64,000 nucleotides of DNA, from NCBI GenBank assembly GCA_030267565.1, contig BRXU01000002.1:8437001-8501000 (forward strand). The letters are read 5' to 3'. Shown piece by piece: positions 21,327 through 32,907 of the stretch. The position numbers and the translations under genes were made by a program. The notes beneath the pieces are model-generated. The model did not search any database, was not told the DNA's origin, and was given only the letters and a program-made list of their open reading frames with translations. This stretch comes from Pleodorina starrii (Eukaryota; Chlorophyta; Chlorophyceae; Chlamydomonadales; Volvocaceae). Positions within the stretch are counted from its first letter, which is position 1. Each line of letters opens with the position of its first letter.

Positions 21327-24300
21327 ATGTCGTCCGCCACTGCTTCACTGCTGCTGAAGCTTCTGCCAGAAGCGGAGCCGGCTGCCTGGGACAGCACCGA
21401 GCTGGAAGGCCTGGACGGGCCCGATGCGTCGTACACTCCGGCGCCCAACGCGGATCGTACGGCATACGAGGTGACGTACTCCAAGTACAACCCCACGCCG
21501 GGTACGTGTGTGGCGCGGCGGGTGACGATTGGCGCGCGTCTTGGCTCTTGGGGGGAGAGAGGGGGGGAAGGGGAGGAAGGGGGGAGGGGGGAAGAGCGGG
21601 TCGGCGGGGGGTTTCGCACACGCAGTTGCAGGTACGCCGCCGCGGGGGGCTTAGGCTGGCGGGTTGGCGCAACACGCAATGGACCACGTTCTGCTCTCTG
21701 GCCGTTGCCTTGCCTGCCGGCGAAAACATCCGCACCCTTCCCCCGCCCCCCCCCCCATTCGTCCCTTTGTCCCCCGCCTCCCCATTCGTCCCTCTTAGCC
21801 CTTGGGGATGCGCAGATGTTTGGCCCCCTTAAGAATCTGCACCAGCTCCACCTCTCCTCCCCCCGTCTCCGCTGCGGTATCTTCTTCCCCCACCCCAAAC
21901 GTTTCCTGACATTTGCGCCCCTGACATCTTTCCCAACCAACATCTTTCCCCACCCACTCAAAACAAACCCAAGGCACTGGCCGCACCGGCTTTCTGCGGG
22001 TACCCCCCAACAACTACCCCTTCTACACGGAGGATGAAAAGTACACACCCGTGGTGCAGGTGGGTGGGTGGGTGCGGGTGGGGGGGGGGATGGGGGTGGA
22101 TGGGGCTGCCGGGTGCAGGTAGCTCCGTCTGTCTGCCCGACTGTCGGTCTGTCTGCCTATCTGTCTGCCTGCCGTGGTCCGGTGGTCGGCCTTGTTGTTG
22201 CCTAAACAGACACAACCGCCGCGCTTTTTGTCCCTTTCCCTTTCCGTGTCGCTAGGGCTGCTCCCACCCCTTCTCACCCTCGCTCTCCCTCCCTCACCCT
22301 CCCTCTCCCTCTGCTACCACTGATGTGCCATATGCGGGTGCACGCCGCGTCTCGGCCGAAACTGTGCTGGACGCTCTTTGCTGCCCTGGCTGCTGTTTAC
22401 TTTGGACTGGTCGCCACGTTGCGCTATGTGGGCGCTTTCTTCTGCGCTTGTCGTCGCCCGGCGATCGTACGGATGTACGGATTGGCGGTCGTACGGACGT
22501 AACGCCCACCAGGCGGATGGCGGCCAACTGTCAGGTACGTCAGACCAACATCATCATCAGTGGACGAACCGCTTCCAAAATATCATACATGAAAAAGTAC
22601 ATAAGTACATGAATAAAACCCAACACCCGACCTTTCCACATGCCTTGGCCTTACTCCTCCGCCCCCTTTCACTCCGCACGTCCGCTCGCCGCTCCCACCC
22701 TTCGTCCCCCCTCCCCTTCCCCCCTCCCCTCCCCCCCAAACACACACATACACACACAGAGTGGCAGCCCATGTACGCCCCCAGTCGGGAGCAAGCGGAA
22801 GAGGACCGGGCGAGGGCGTATGCGGAGGGGGTGCCACACGGTACGAGTAACCGGGCGGTAGGGGGCCGGGGAGGGGCGGGGCGCGGTGCCGGGCGGGGGT
22901 CGGGGCGGTGGGCGGGAGCGAGACCAGAGGCTGTCTGAGAGGCAGAACGCAGAAAAGGGAGGTAGAAATGAGGCGGAGGCAGGAGATAAGTTTCCGGGAA
23001 GGTGTGGGATTGGGGAGCGCGGAGGGCGGGGACGCACAGCGGGGCGGTTGGGGTGGGGTGGGGGGGCGGGGTGTGTTGGAGATGGAAGGAGTGCCTCATC
23101 CTTAATGCAATGGAAGCCTGGGTGGCGTGAGGGAGGCGCGGTGCGGAGGGCGTATCGCGCAGCTCGGGTAGCAGGCAGCAGAAGGGGATGGGGCCTTCCA
23201 AACGCTCCCCACGGCGTGTGTGGGTTTAAGGGTTTCGGAGACCGCACGAATCACGGGAACTTCACCCTCTCGAGGGTCTCTTGTTAAACCTCCTTCCCCC
23301 TTCTCTAAATCTTTATACCCTAAAACCCGCAGGCTACGTGGCCCCCGGTTCGCGGTTCAAGGGTGAAGCCTCCCTGGAGATGTGGGTGGTCAGCGAGCTG
23401 GTGGGTGGGGGGGGGGGTGAGGGGGTGGGTGGGAGGGGGTGCGTGGGAGGGGGTAGGAGAGTGGCTTGTGGGGCGGGTTAATGTTGTTTGCAGTTGGGCT
23501 CCAGAACCCCCGAAGCGCTGAGGGGTCGTTCGAAGGATGGGGCCTGGGGGGAGGGGCTTCGGGGTAAGAAACCCTTGGTAATGAAGACAGCGGCTGACGT
23601 GGTCGAATGCGGATCCTTATCTGCCCCGATGTGCTCTGCATGAAGTCATGATCCTCTCCTTCAACCACGCGTGTGTGTGTAGATAGATGGTTAGTGCTTA
23701 ATGGTGCGTAATCCCATATATGCCCCCAATACCGCTTCGCTTGTCCACAGCACGACGACTCCGAGTACGGCGAGATCCAGGATCCAGCCACCGGCCGCCA
23801 CTCGGGCGGACCGTTCAAGATCCGGGTCAGCCCCAAAATGCGAGTGGAGGAGCTGCGGTTGGTGATACGGGTAAGTCGGTTAGTGGGTTGGTTCGGGCGG
23901 TTGGGATCAATGCCGGCCGTGGAGCCGGTGGCTCCAGGCGATTCGGTGCCATCTGGTCCAGTCGCTTGGGTCGGAGTCGAGCCAACCGTTGGTGACATTC
24001 GCTGGTTGGTTGGGTGGGTTCGTTAGGAAAAGATCCGTTAGGGGAGTTGGTTATGACCGTTGGGTCGGCGGGTCGCTGATCTGGTAGCGCCCTTGGCCGA
24101 CGCCGCGTGTCTGCGAGTCCAGCCTGTCTCATCTGTGAGCAACCTCACACCCTCGGCCATCCCCTTCCCCTTTTTCCCGGACACCGGCGTCCGCCCCTCA
24201 GTGGTGCCGGATAAGGGGCTCGCTGCCGTCGTGCCTTGAGGGTGTGTTTGGCCCCGGATGATGACCCTCCCATGTCCCACCCCCTCGCTGCTTGCCCCGG

Positions 24301-25102
24301 CACGCCTCCCTCCCCTCACCCGCCCCCGCCCCCGCCCCCGCCCAACCCCCCCTGACGGCGGCCCTGCTCCCCCCGATCCATTCAGGACGCGGGTGGTATC
24401 CTGCCGGCGCTTCAGAAGTTGTCGTACGCGGGCAAGCACCTGGACGACTCGCAGCGCACCCTGGAGCAGTGAGTTGCGGCCGTTGGTCGTCCACTGCAGT
24501 TGGGATGCGCCCGTACGGCACTGCAACCCCTAACCGCTAACCACCAACTGCCCCGCATCGTTGGGCCCCCCGCCCCCCATTTGGCCTGCTCCGCAGCTAC
24601 GGCATCACCTACTGGCACCAGCGCTTCCCGCACTGGCCCATCAAGATTCGAAAGTGTAAGTGCGCGCACTGCAGGGCGGGCGGGCCGGAACGGGGTAAAG
24701 TGAGGCAATCGGAAGCGCGGCACGGCGACGACGACGACGGAAGCTGAGGGGGAAACATGGGTTGGTGATTGGAAACGCGGGCGGCACCTGGTGCAACCTG
24801 ATCCCCCGATCTATGACGAGTTGCTGAAGCCCGGAAGCCGGGACCTTGTCGGCTTGGGACCTTGGGAATCGGGAGCGACCGGTGCACCCTATCGCCCAGA
24901 CTTGGCGGCACCAACGTCGGGTCGGGTCGCACGGGTATGACTAAGCAACGCGTCAGCCGCGCTGCGCCGCCTGCTCAGCTCACCACATTCGGTGCTCGTT
25001 CCCAAAACCCGAAGTCCCTGGTTTATTCTACGTATCGAAAGGCTGAAACTGGCAGAGACTAATCTCTTTCCCACCTCACCCCACCCCGCCGATGCAGTCT
25101 GA
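21327..25102 (+). CDS. Ubiquitin-like domain protein, function unknown
   Basis: Eight exons: 21327-21501, 21974-22059, 22762-22840, 23333-23400, 23751-23870, 24386-24468, 24597-24655 and 25098-25102 (TGA), giving 224 residues. All introns are GT-AG and all phases join. The N-terminal half is a polar, Pro/Tyr-rich segment (NNYPFYTEDEKYTPVVQWQP). Residues about 158-210 look like a ubiquitin fold: FKIRVSPKMRVEELRLVIR, then LQKLSYAGKHLDDSQRTLEHYGI split over exons 5-7, matching the strand-helix-strand and 'YAGK-L-D--TL--Y-I' pattern. There is no C-terminal Gly-Gly, so it is not a conjugated modifier. The last exon supplies only one residue (F) and the stop; an alternative is read-through at 24656 into a short Cys-rich end. 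ATG context (AACAAAATGTCG) is good. A TGTAA motif lies 327 bases after the stop. Confidence 0.78.
21861..21886 (+). repeat. Dispersed intronic element, family 1 (short copy)
   Basis: CCGTCTCCGCTGCGGTATCT followed by TCTT, in intron 1 of the ubiquitin-like gene. Confidence 0.65.
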
Positions 25103-26544
25103 GGCTGTCTCCGTACGTCCACCGCGTCTATCTGCGACTCCCTACACCCGGGCGTGTCGTCATACGCAAAACGAAAATTGGACACGCGCATTTCTCTGCC
25201 TGGAGCTGCCTGGAGCGCAGGGCTTTGAAGTATCCTGCCGCGCTGGCCGTCGCTCCGTATTTGTTCAACATCCCAAAACGGTGTCGCATAGCACGGTCGT
25301 TGTATGGTGGAGGCCAGCGCAGTAGAGCACAAAAGTAGAGCTAAATGGCAGTGTGATCGGTTTTGATCGATATGCAGGTACGGTCCCCAAAAGAGCAATG
25401 AATGAATCACGGTGGTTCACAGTTGAGCTGTAATTGGCTCAACGGGCCAGACAGATTTGTTGGTGTGCATACCGCACGAGCCACCACACGCCTGGCAATC
25501 CTCATCCCGCGAAATTTACGGTTGGTTGGTTGGTTGGTTGGTGGTTGGTTGGTTGAGCCTTCGTTCGGTGCGCTAGGCGCTGGCTACGTCCTGCGCCCAC
25601 GTGACGGTGTACGGCGCTTGTAGCTCGGCTCCAACCCACTTGTAGCAACCAGGACCCCGAAGGCATGTTCGGTGCCGTGAATGGCTACGAACAACGGCCG
25701 CCACGCACGCACAGCGAACAGCACAGCCAAACCGCTCCCAGCTGGTCGCTGAAGAGGATGGCTCATGTCGGCCTTCGTAACCGCTCCTGTTTCCCACGCG
25801 GAGCTTTACCTGGTCACCCGCAAATGCACACGCACACACACGCACGCACGCATGTGTGAGGGCGGGGTCGCCGTTCCCCCTGCGGCTGCTGCGGCTGCTG
25901 CTGCGTGCTGAACCCCGTATCTTGGGTCGCCGCCGCAAAATTCCACCACACCGCAAATCCAACTTGCGCAACCAACCCAACTCGAAATTCGCCGCAGCCA
26001 GGCATACACACCACAATCCTCCTGCAGTCCTAAAAAACAGCCACGTCGTCGTCGTCGTCGTCAGAGGCGCGCCTATCTCAGCGCCTTGGGATGTAGGTCT
26101 GCCAGGTCTGTCACTACATACCTACTGACCGCCGCCACTCTGCCGTTCGCGAATCCAATTCCCTCTCCTGCGTTTTCGCCGCCTTCTGTACAAACTATCG
26201 AATCCTAGGCCCGCGGCGCTGCGCCCCCTGAGGCGGCAAATGAAGTCAGCGCAGCATGATTCGTTGCCAGTCGAACTGCAACATGCGTAAGTAATTTCCC
26301 CCGCGCCTGCCAAGTCAAGGCCCCGCAGCGCCGGCGGCCGGGGGACGCAGTGCAGGCACGGCACCTCCTTCCCGCCGCGGGAACCCCACCGGCATCCCCG
26401 CCTGCATCCTACTACACCCAACTATGAACCGGCAAACAGAAAAACCAAACCACTGGCAGCGGGCGAGCGAGGGTCCTGCGGTAGGCGTCCCAAGCCACTG
26501 GTTGATACGGTACCTAGTAACGCCACGGTAACACGGTAGTAGTG
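25103..26544. other. Intergenic region between two converging genes
   Basis: Both neighbouring genes end here (plus-strand ubiquitin-like gene, minus-strand two-exon gene). It contains GGTT repeats near 25522-25555 and a short CA/CGCA tract near 25828-25850. I see no further gene. Confidence 0.5.
25429..25433 (+). terminator. TGTAA polyadenylation signal candidate
   Basis: The chlorophycean poly(A) motif TGTAA lies 327 bases downstream of the ubiquitin-like gene stop codon. Confidence 0.5.
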
Positions 26545-27293
26545 CTATCGCCAGGGCCGCAAGTATGTCCGCCGGGGTGACTGCTGCTGGGCGGGCACTG
26601 TTTTGATGGCGTACTGAGGGGAGCGGGGCTGCAGCTGCCGGGCGATCAACTCCATGCGACCCGACGGCCCGTCCGGATCCTGCGGTCGGTCGGTTGGTGA
26701 GTTAGTTGAACGGTGTGAATGAATCGGTGAGGGAAGGGGTGAACGATAGTTGGGTGCGGTGCGCGCGCGTTGCGACAAGAGAGCCGTTTTATGGGCAGAA
26801 ACACGATTCGGGGAGGCTTAGTATGCGCGTGCGCGCGCTGTTTGCGGGCATATAATGGCCCACACGTGTTGGCAGCATGTTGACCTTCGTTCTCGATGCG
26901 CCCCGCCAGGCTCCGCCCGCAAAACGAAGAGCGCTCTCGCCGCCACTATTAACGCACCTGAGATGTGATTCCCTCAAGCTCTTCCCGCAGCACCTCATCT
27001 GCGGTGAAGACGTTTGACGGGATCCCAGGGTCAGGTATCGACGATCCGGCCAAAGCGGTTAGTGTCCAACCGCTGCCCGACCGGGCCCTGTGGCAGCCAC
27101 CGAACGACATTATGTTCTTACCAAGTTCTTCCACCGTTAAATTATGCTCAGGAGCGTAGGCCTTGTTAGGTCCGGCGAACCTGACCATGTTCAATGGCCC
27201 ATGCAAGCGAGCTGCGGGCGACGAGCGCCGCTCAGAGGCAGCCGCAGCAATCCCTACATTTGAGCCTGGTACATACGTCCATCTTGAGCTCAT
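26545..27293 (-). CDS. Hypothetical two-exon protein (156 aa)
   Basis: Not recognised. Exon 1 is 27293-26958 (ATG to CAG|GTGCG) and exon 2 is 26679-26545 (acceptor CCGCAG, TAG stop). Both are in phase 0 and give 156 residues. The protein is basic and Pro/Arg/Ser-rich, with no signal peptide and no membrane segment. The middle (NLTVEELGKNIMSFGG, then NVFTADEVLREELEGI) has two short helical, acidic stretches. The C-terminus is Gln/Pro-rich and ends TYLRPWR. Support comes from the clean splice pair, the in-frame junction and non-repetitive composition; there is no family match to lean on. It faces away from CNX3 across about 520 bases. A shorter protein starting at an internal Met is possible. 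Confidence 0.5.
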
Positions 27294-27815
27294 TTTACGC
27301 TGAATGTCTCTTGCGTGAGCGCGACTGGTTCCGTTACCGCACACGCTCTCAGAAGACGCGCCGCGATGTGGGTCGTCTCAAATCGGGCAGAGTAAAAATA
27401 TCGTGTCCTTTAAAAATTTTGCTTGTAGCTGTAATGTAGTCAAAATACTTGTTTGGTCGCAAGAGCACGCCACTTCACACCGCGTGAAGGCTGTTCTTCA
27501 GGGGATGCTCTGAAATAGCATGTATCTGTACAAATTATTTGTTGAATATTTTATTTTTTCGCACTTGAGACATGTGCATCTGTTAAAAACCGCGCTGTAC
27601 GGCACTGAGTAAGGTCTCAGGTTCCAACATCATTGGCGTGGACATCGCATGAATATTACTTTCTAATTGGGCCAATTACATGCACTACCGGCACATAGAC
27701 CGGATCGCAAGAAGCGACTCTCCTTCGGCCAGTCCGGCGCAACTCGGTTTCACCGACGTTCTCAGATACTAACGCCGACATGGCATAAATATATCTGCAA
27801 AGTGATCAGGGGGAA
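27294..27815. promoter_or_regulatory. Divergent intergenic region between the hypothetical gene and CNX3
   Basis: 522 bases between two outward-facing start codons, AT-richer than the neighbourhood around 27400-27660, with no coding signal. It should contain both promoters; I see no nameable element. Confidence 0.4.
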
Positions 27816-29908
27816 ATGCTTGCGCGGACAAGGGCTTTGCTTGCGGTGGCGACCAGCCAAGGCAAGCACACGCTGCGGACGCTTGGCGTTTCCCAGTTCG
27901 CAAGCCTGACTCGCGATGTGGCGGAGGCAAACCGGGTGGGTCGGACGCGTCAAGAACGCGCCCGTGCCGCAGCTTGTCGCCTGGCAGGACACAAGGCCCT
28001 CGTCTTCCAGCCTGCTGTACCCTTTACCCAGCGCACCCTCCTATTGACGTATCGCGGAAACGACGCCCCCATTCTCCTCGGAAACGCAACCCTCGCTCTC
28101 AAACCCTTACCTTCATAGGAACTGGACGAGTTCTTTGGTGTTTCCACCACCACCACCACCAGCAGCAGTAGCAGCGCCGGCCGCCACGTTCACAATAGCG
28201 ACGGCGACGGCCCCATCCCGGAGAGGCCCTTTGCGACCCGCGGCCGCGAACGTCACTCAGCGCCGGTCGGGGTTGACAGCCTCAACCCCGGGTGGGATGT
28301 CGCGCCCGGGTACGGCTTTGCTGCTACTGCGGAGCAGGACCGGTACGGCATGAGCGCTCAGCAGCCGCCGCCGCCGCAGCAGCAGCAGCAGCAGCAGCCG
28401 CAGCCACAAGTGCAGCAGCTGCCGCCACTTGCGTTGACGCACATCGACGCCACAGGCTCCGCGTCCATGGTCGATGTGTCCCAGGTGGGGGCCGAGGCGG
28501 GCCGGGGCGGGGTGGGGCGGGGCGAGGCGGGTGCGGGGCGGGCGGGTGCGGGGCGGGTGAGGTGAGGTGCGGTGAGGTGCGATGATCTGCGATGCCTTAC
28601 GGCGCCTGGCCATGAGCCTTTCTTTCCTTTCTTGGGTTGACGTTTTCACTTGGCTACCCGCGAAGTCCTCCTTGTCCTCCTCCGCCCGGACTGCTGCTGC
28701 TGCCGCTGCCTGTCCCTGCCCCTGCCGGCCCCTGCCCTTCCCGAGCACACGTGCCGCTGCCGCTGCTGCTGCCACGCTCCGCTTTTGCTGCTTTCCCCCT
28801 GCCTACATGTACTCGCCTGCATCCGCCCCTGCCGTCCCCTGCCCGCCCGGGCCGCCGATCCGCCCCGCCTCGCCCCGCCCCGCCCCGCCCTGGCCCCCCG
28901 CAGAAGGCGGTGACGGTCCGCGAGGCTCAGGCCTCCTGCGCGGTATCTCTGGGTGCCGCCTTCGACCTGGTGGCTGCAAACTCGGTGTCCAAGGGGGATG
29001 TGCTCGTGGTGGCTCAGCTGGCGGGCATCTGCGGAGCCAAGGCCACCGCCACCCTCATCCCGCTCTGCCACAACATACCCATCAGCAAGGTGAGCCGAGG
29101 CGGTGAGCTGAGGGGGTGAGCTGAGGGGGTGAGCTGGGGGCCACACGCCAAACGGTGAGATGGATTAGGGTGACGGGTGGGGTGCGACCTCTGTGGCGGC
29201 GTGTGTCGCCGTGTGTCGCGGGTTTGGTCGGAGGAGCCAGACCTGCCTGGGGCGGTCGTTTCAGAGAGGGCCGTCGGTCGTCGCTGCCCCGCCCCGAAGG
29301 CCATCATCGCAGGCGGGAGTGGGGTAAAAAGAAGATACCGCAGCGGAGTGGGGGCGGTGGGGAGCTGCAAGGACTCCGCAGAGCTTCTAGCGGCCGCTGC
29401 TGAGAAGTCTTTCCGGCCGGCCGGCCGGCCGGCCGTTGACAGCTTTTCCTTTTTGGGAGAATGGCCATCGTTGATGGATTTTAGATGCAAGAAAGCCTGA
29501 AAGCCCAACGAGCGGGCTTTTTGAGCGAGCGCAGTCCACACTTAACCCCATCGGTCTAAGCGACCTGTCGAATGACAAGGTGTCGTACACGTTACTACAC
29601 ATTGCCGTACCCCTACCCATTCTGCCGTACCGCAGGTGGACGTACAGCTGCACTTGGACGCCGCGGCCCGGGCCGTTGTCGTACGCGCGCTGGCCCGCAC
29701 TGACGGCAAGACGGGCGTGGAGATGGAGGCTCTGACGGCGGCGTCGGTGGCGGCACTGACGGTGTACGACATGTGCAAGGCGGCGGCGAAGGACATGGTC
29801 GTGGGGGCCCTGCAGCTGGACTACAAGAGCGGCGGCCGCAGCGGGACGTACCTGCGGGCGGGGCTGACGCGGGCAGACCTGCTGCCCTCGGCGCGGCCGC
29901 CGCTGTAG
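27816..29908 (+). CDS. CNX3: CNX3/MoaC-type cyclic pyranopterin monophosphate synthase
   Basis: Catalyses the second half of the first step of molybdenum-cofactor synthesis (with the CNX2/MoaA radical-SAM enzyme): conversion of the cyclised GTP intermediate to cPMP, in plants in the mitochondrial matrix. Four exons: 27816-27935, 28119-28484, 28904-29089 and 29636-29908 (TAG), giving 314 residues; all introns are in phase 0. Residues 1-30 are Arg/Ala/Thr-rich without acids, like a mitochondrial leader. Residues about 40-145 are a poorly conserved extension with poly-Thr/Ser and a poly-Gln tract. The MoaC domain begins near 146 ([16 protein letters not shown]). It contains [21 protein letters not shown], written here as overlapping pieces [10 protein letters not shown] and [11 protein letters not shown], then [20 protein letters not shown] with the following CKA. 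It ends with SGGRSG. All conserved blocks are intact. CNX2 is not in the window. Confidence 0.93.
29321..29355 (-). repeat. Dispersed intronic element, family 1 (short copy)
   Basis: GGGGTAAAAAGAAGATACCG followed by CAGCGGAG, the reverse complement of the family 1 end, in CNX3 intron 3. Confidence 0.65.
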
Positions 29909-30794
29909 GGAGCGGGGAGGACAGGAGGCCGGAAGGACGGGAGGCGGGGAGGACGGGAGGCGGGGAGGACGAGTGGCGGGGAGGACGGGAGGCGGGGAGC
30001 GTGAAGCGGAGAGTTTTGTGTGCGGCTTAGTCCCGAGTACCAAGCAGTCATTGCAGTGAACCTTTCGGAGTGATTCAATTTTGGTGGAAGCTGGGAGGGG
30101 TGTCTTAGGGGTTCAAGCCCTTGCTGATGCACTACGGCGCGGATGCTCGGGTAGGGTATCTAGGTAGTGGACAGGGGCTTGCTGGCGGAGGGCTGCGGAG
30201 TGTTGTCTGAGCGGGTGACAAACGTCCGGCGGTGGTGAGAAGTGATGGAACGCAAGAAGTGCGCGGGGGCTTTCCTGAATATGGCCAGGGTGGTGTGGGC
30301 TGTGGTTTGTACCTATTCACGCCTTGAAGCTGAGCGTTGAAGATGCCGTACTACCTAACGGCCGCAAGGGCCGAATTGGCCCTTATGGTATTGCCTCCGT
30401 TCTGCCAAAGCGCATATGCTGATGTAAATCGATCACATCAGTCGTCGCCGATTTTCATTTTAAACTTGATGGTCGTTGCCATGCGGAGGTTGAATGCGTC
30501 TCCGTGGACTCCGTCGAAAAAATGCATGGCTCCTACATACGAAAATTTTGTAACGAGATGACATCGAACTAAATACCTCGCGGCAGGACTTGTGAAGGCT
30601 GAGGGTGTCGAAGTGAAAATCAATCACCCGCACGGTGACGTTTGCACCGCAAGAATCATACGAAGGAACTAGCGTGGAATTGGCTATTGTTATGTCTCAT
30701 ACATACATATGTCACATACATACATTCAGCGCCAGCCACCGCGTGCCTTCGGGAGGAGGCTGGCGAGGGAGTCGATGGGCCCTCCGATGGCGGG
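29909..30794. other. CNX3 3' flank and upstream region of RAP paralog A
   Basis: It begins with a GGAGGACGGGAGGCGG-type tandem repeat (about 29915-30000), probably in the CNX3 3' UTR. A TGTAA motif is at 30549-30553. The rest is AT-richer and is presumably the promoter of paralog A. No separate gene is seen. Confidence 0.45.
30549..30553 (+). terminator. TGTAA polyadenylation signal candidate
   Basis: The only plus-strand TGTAA I found 3' of CNX3. It is 641 bases from the stop, which is long but possible. Confidence 0.3.
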
Positions 30795-31433
30795 ATGGCA
30801 CGCACCACTGCCACCGTCACCGCATCCGCCCTTTCCAACATTGGCACCATCAGGATTTCGGCGGAGATGGGATACGCTGAGAGCAGGTGGGCGTGGCCGC
30901 CGCGTGAAAAAGGGCATGGACTTCGTAAGTACCCCCCGCCCCCCCTACGGTTTCCCCGCGCCGTCTTGACATTTCCTCTCTCGATGCGACAATCTCGGAT
31001 CTCTCCTTTTACGTGTCACCCAGCCGGGCTTGTTAGGGACCTATAGTCTCTATGGTGAGGGGCGCTCGGGGAGCGTAGCGTACTTGTGTGGCGGGTGTGG
31101 ATGGAAGCCGCCGGTGTCTATTTGACTGCTCGCTAACGGGGGCCCTGTATCGGCCCTGTGCGGCCTGTCTTCGCATCTCTTAGCAGCCGGCAAACTTGGA
31201 GATGGGGGTTAGCAACGCGCCTTTATGTTTCTCCATACTCCATTTCGCGCATTGCGTCGACTAGTGCACACGATTCGCTGCCTCGCACACCCGTCCATCT
31301 ATCTATCCGTCCGCAGAAATCGTGAGCCGCCCGGGACATCACCACCAGCCGCTGTGCGCGCGCCGTGAGGGCGTGGACAGCGGCGGGAGGGACGCCGTCG
31401 GCATGGCCAGCAGCCGCACAGTCGGTGGGCTGC

Positions 31434-31464
<31 letters not shown>

Positions 31465-32876
31465 TGCTGCTGCTGCTGCTACTGCTGCCGCCCCATCAAC
31501 ACGCCGGCGGAGCCACATCCGCAGCGGCGCGGTGCGCTCCATCGCCGGCAGGGCTCCCGCTTTCCACACATCTGCCACCGCTGTCAGCACCACCGCCACC
31601 AGCACCACCACCAGCAGCAGCACCAGCAGTGACAACCCGCCGGCGGCCGATGGCCCCACGAGGAGCCGCGGCCGACGAAGCACCAACAGGAACGGCGGCA
31701 GCGGCAGCACTGACGAAGAGGTCTCGAGTTCCACTTCGGAGCCCCGGCGGCCAAATCCCCGGCGGCCATATCCCGGGGGAGGGGGCGGCAGTGAGGCGGG
31801 CCGCCGGAACTCTGGCCCCGCTGGCGCTGGTGGCGCCACTAAAGCCGCAGTAGATGCGGCTGGAGCGCCCGCCAGCAGCAGAAGCAGCAGAAGCAGCCGG
31901 AATACCGGCGGAGGCAGAGGCGGCAGCAGCAGCAGCCGCGGAGCAGAGGGCGCCTCCAGGGGTAGCGGTGGCGGCGGTCGTGGCGGCGGCAACGGCAGGA
32001 GTGGTGGCCGCGGGTTGGGGGGTGCGGGCTCGGATGCGGATGCGGGCGGGTCCACCGCCACGGCTGCCTCCCGCCGAGAGGAGGCGAAGCGCATCAACAC
32101 GGCCATTATCGAGGCGGGGAGGGGGCGACGGTACGAGGATGTGTTGCAGGTGGATGGGCTGGATGGTCGGTCAGGGTCGGATGGGGGCTCCAGCTGTGCG
32201 GGACCCTTGAGGGCCTTACTGATGCCGGCCGTGCGGTGATGCCGGCCGTGATGCAGGTGATCGAAGAGCACGTGGCAAACTTGAACCACGTGAACGTGGC
32301 GACGGCGCTGCACCGACTGGGCTCCTGCGGGCTGCAGCCGGGCGGTCGGGAGGCGGAGCGGCTGCTGGCCGACCCGCGGGTCGGCCAGCTGCTGCGGCTG
32401 GCGGGTACGGCACACGGAGTACGGTTCTGGCGGGGCGGTTGGATTTCACCTAGATAGATAGGTGGCCTGCCTGCCTGCTACCGCCGAGTTCCAACGGCAA
32501 GGCTTTGTTAGGGGCCTTTTGTTTGCCCTATCGGTATTCTTTTGTTTGCCCTATTCTGTTCGTGCGGAGGCCGGGGCCGGTCACGACCGACATACACACA
32601 TACATCTGCGTTCGTCACAGGAGAGCCCGTCCCGACTCGCGCCCTTGTTTGTTTGGTTTCACCTTTACCATGCGTTTGTACGTATACGGGACCCCCATTT
32701 CCGCAGAGCAGCACCTGTCCTCCTTCGCAGCCCGCGAGGTGGCCAACTGCTTGTGGGCGCTTGCCAAATTAGGCTACCAGCAGCAGCAGCCCGCCGCCGG
32801 GGCTGCAGCATCGGATCCAGAAGCCCACCACCACCACCACCACCACCACCACCACCACCAGCAGGCTGAGGATGTG

Positions 32877-32907
<31 letters not shown>

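Noticed and set aside
31339..32415. 358-codon minus-strand frame opposite paralog A exons 2-3
   Set aside because: It is the mirror of Ala/Gly/Ser/Arg-rich coding sequence. The plus strand has a phase-consistent exon, conserved paralog motifs and splice sites, and the antisense frame has none.
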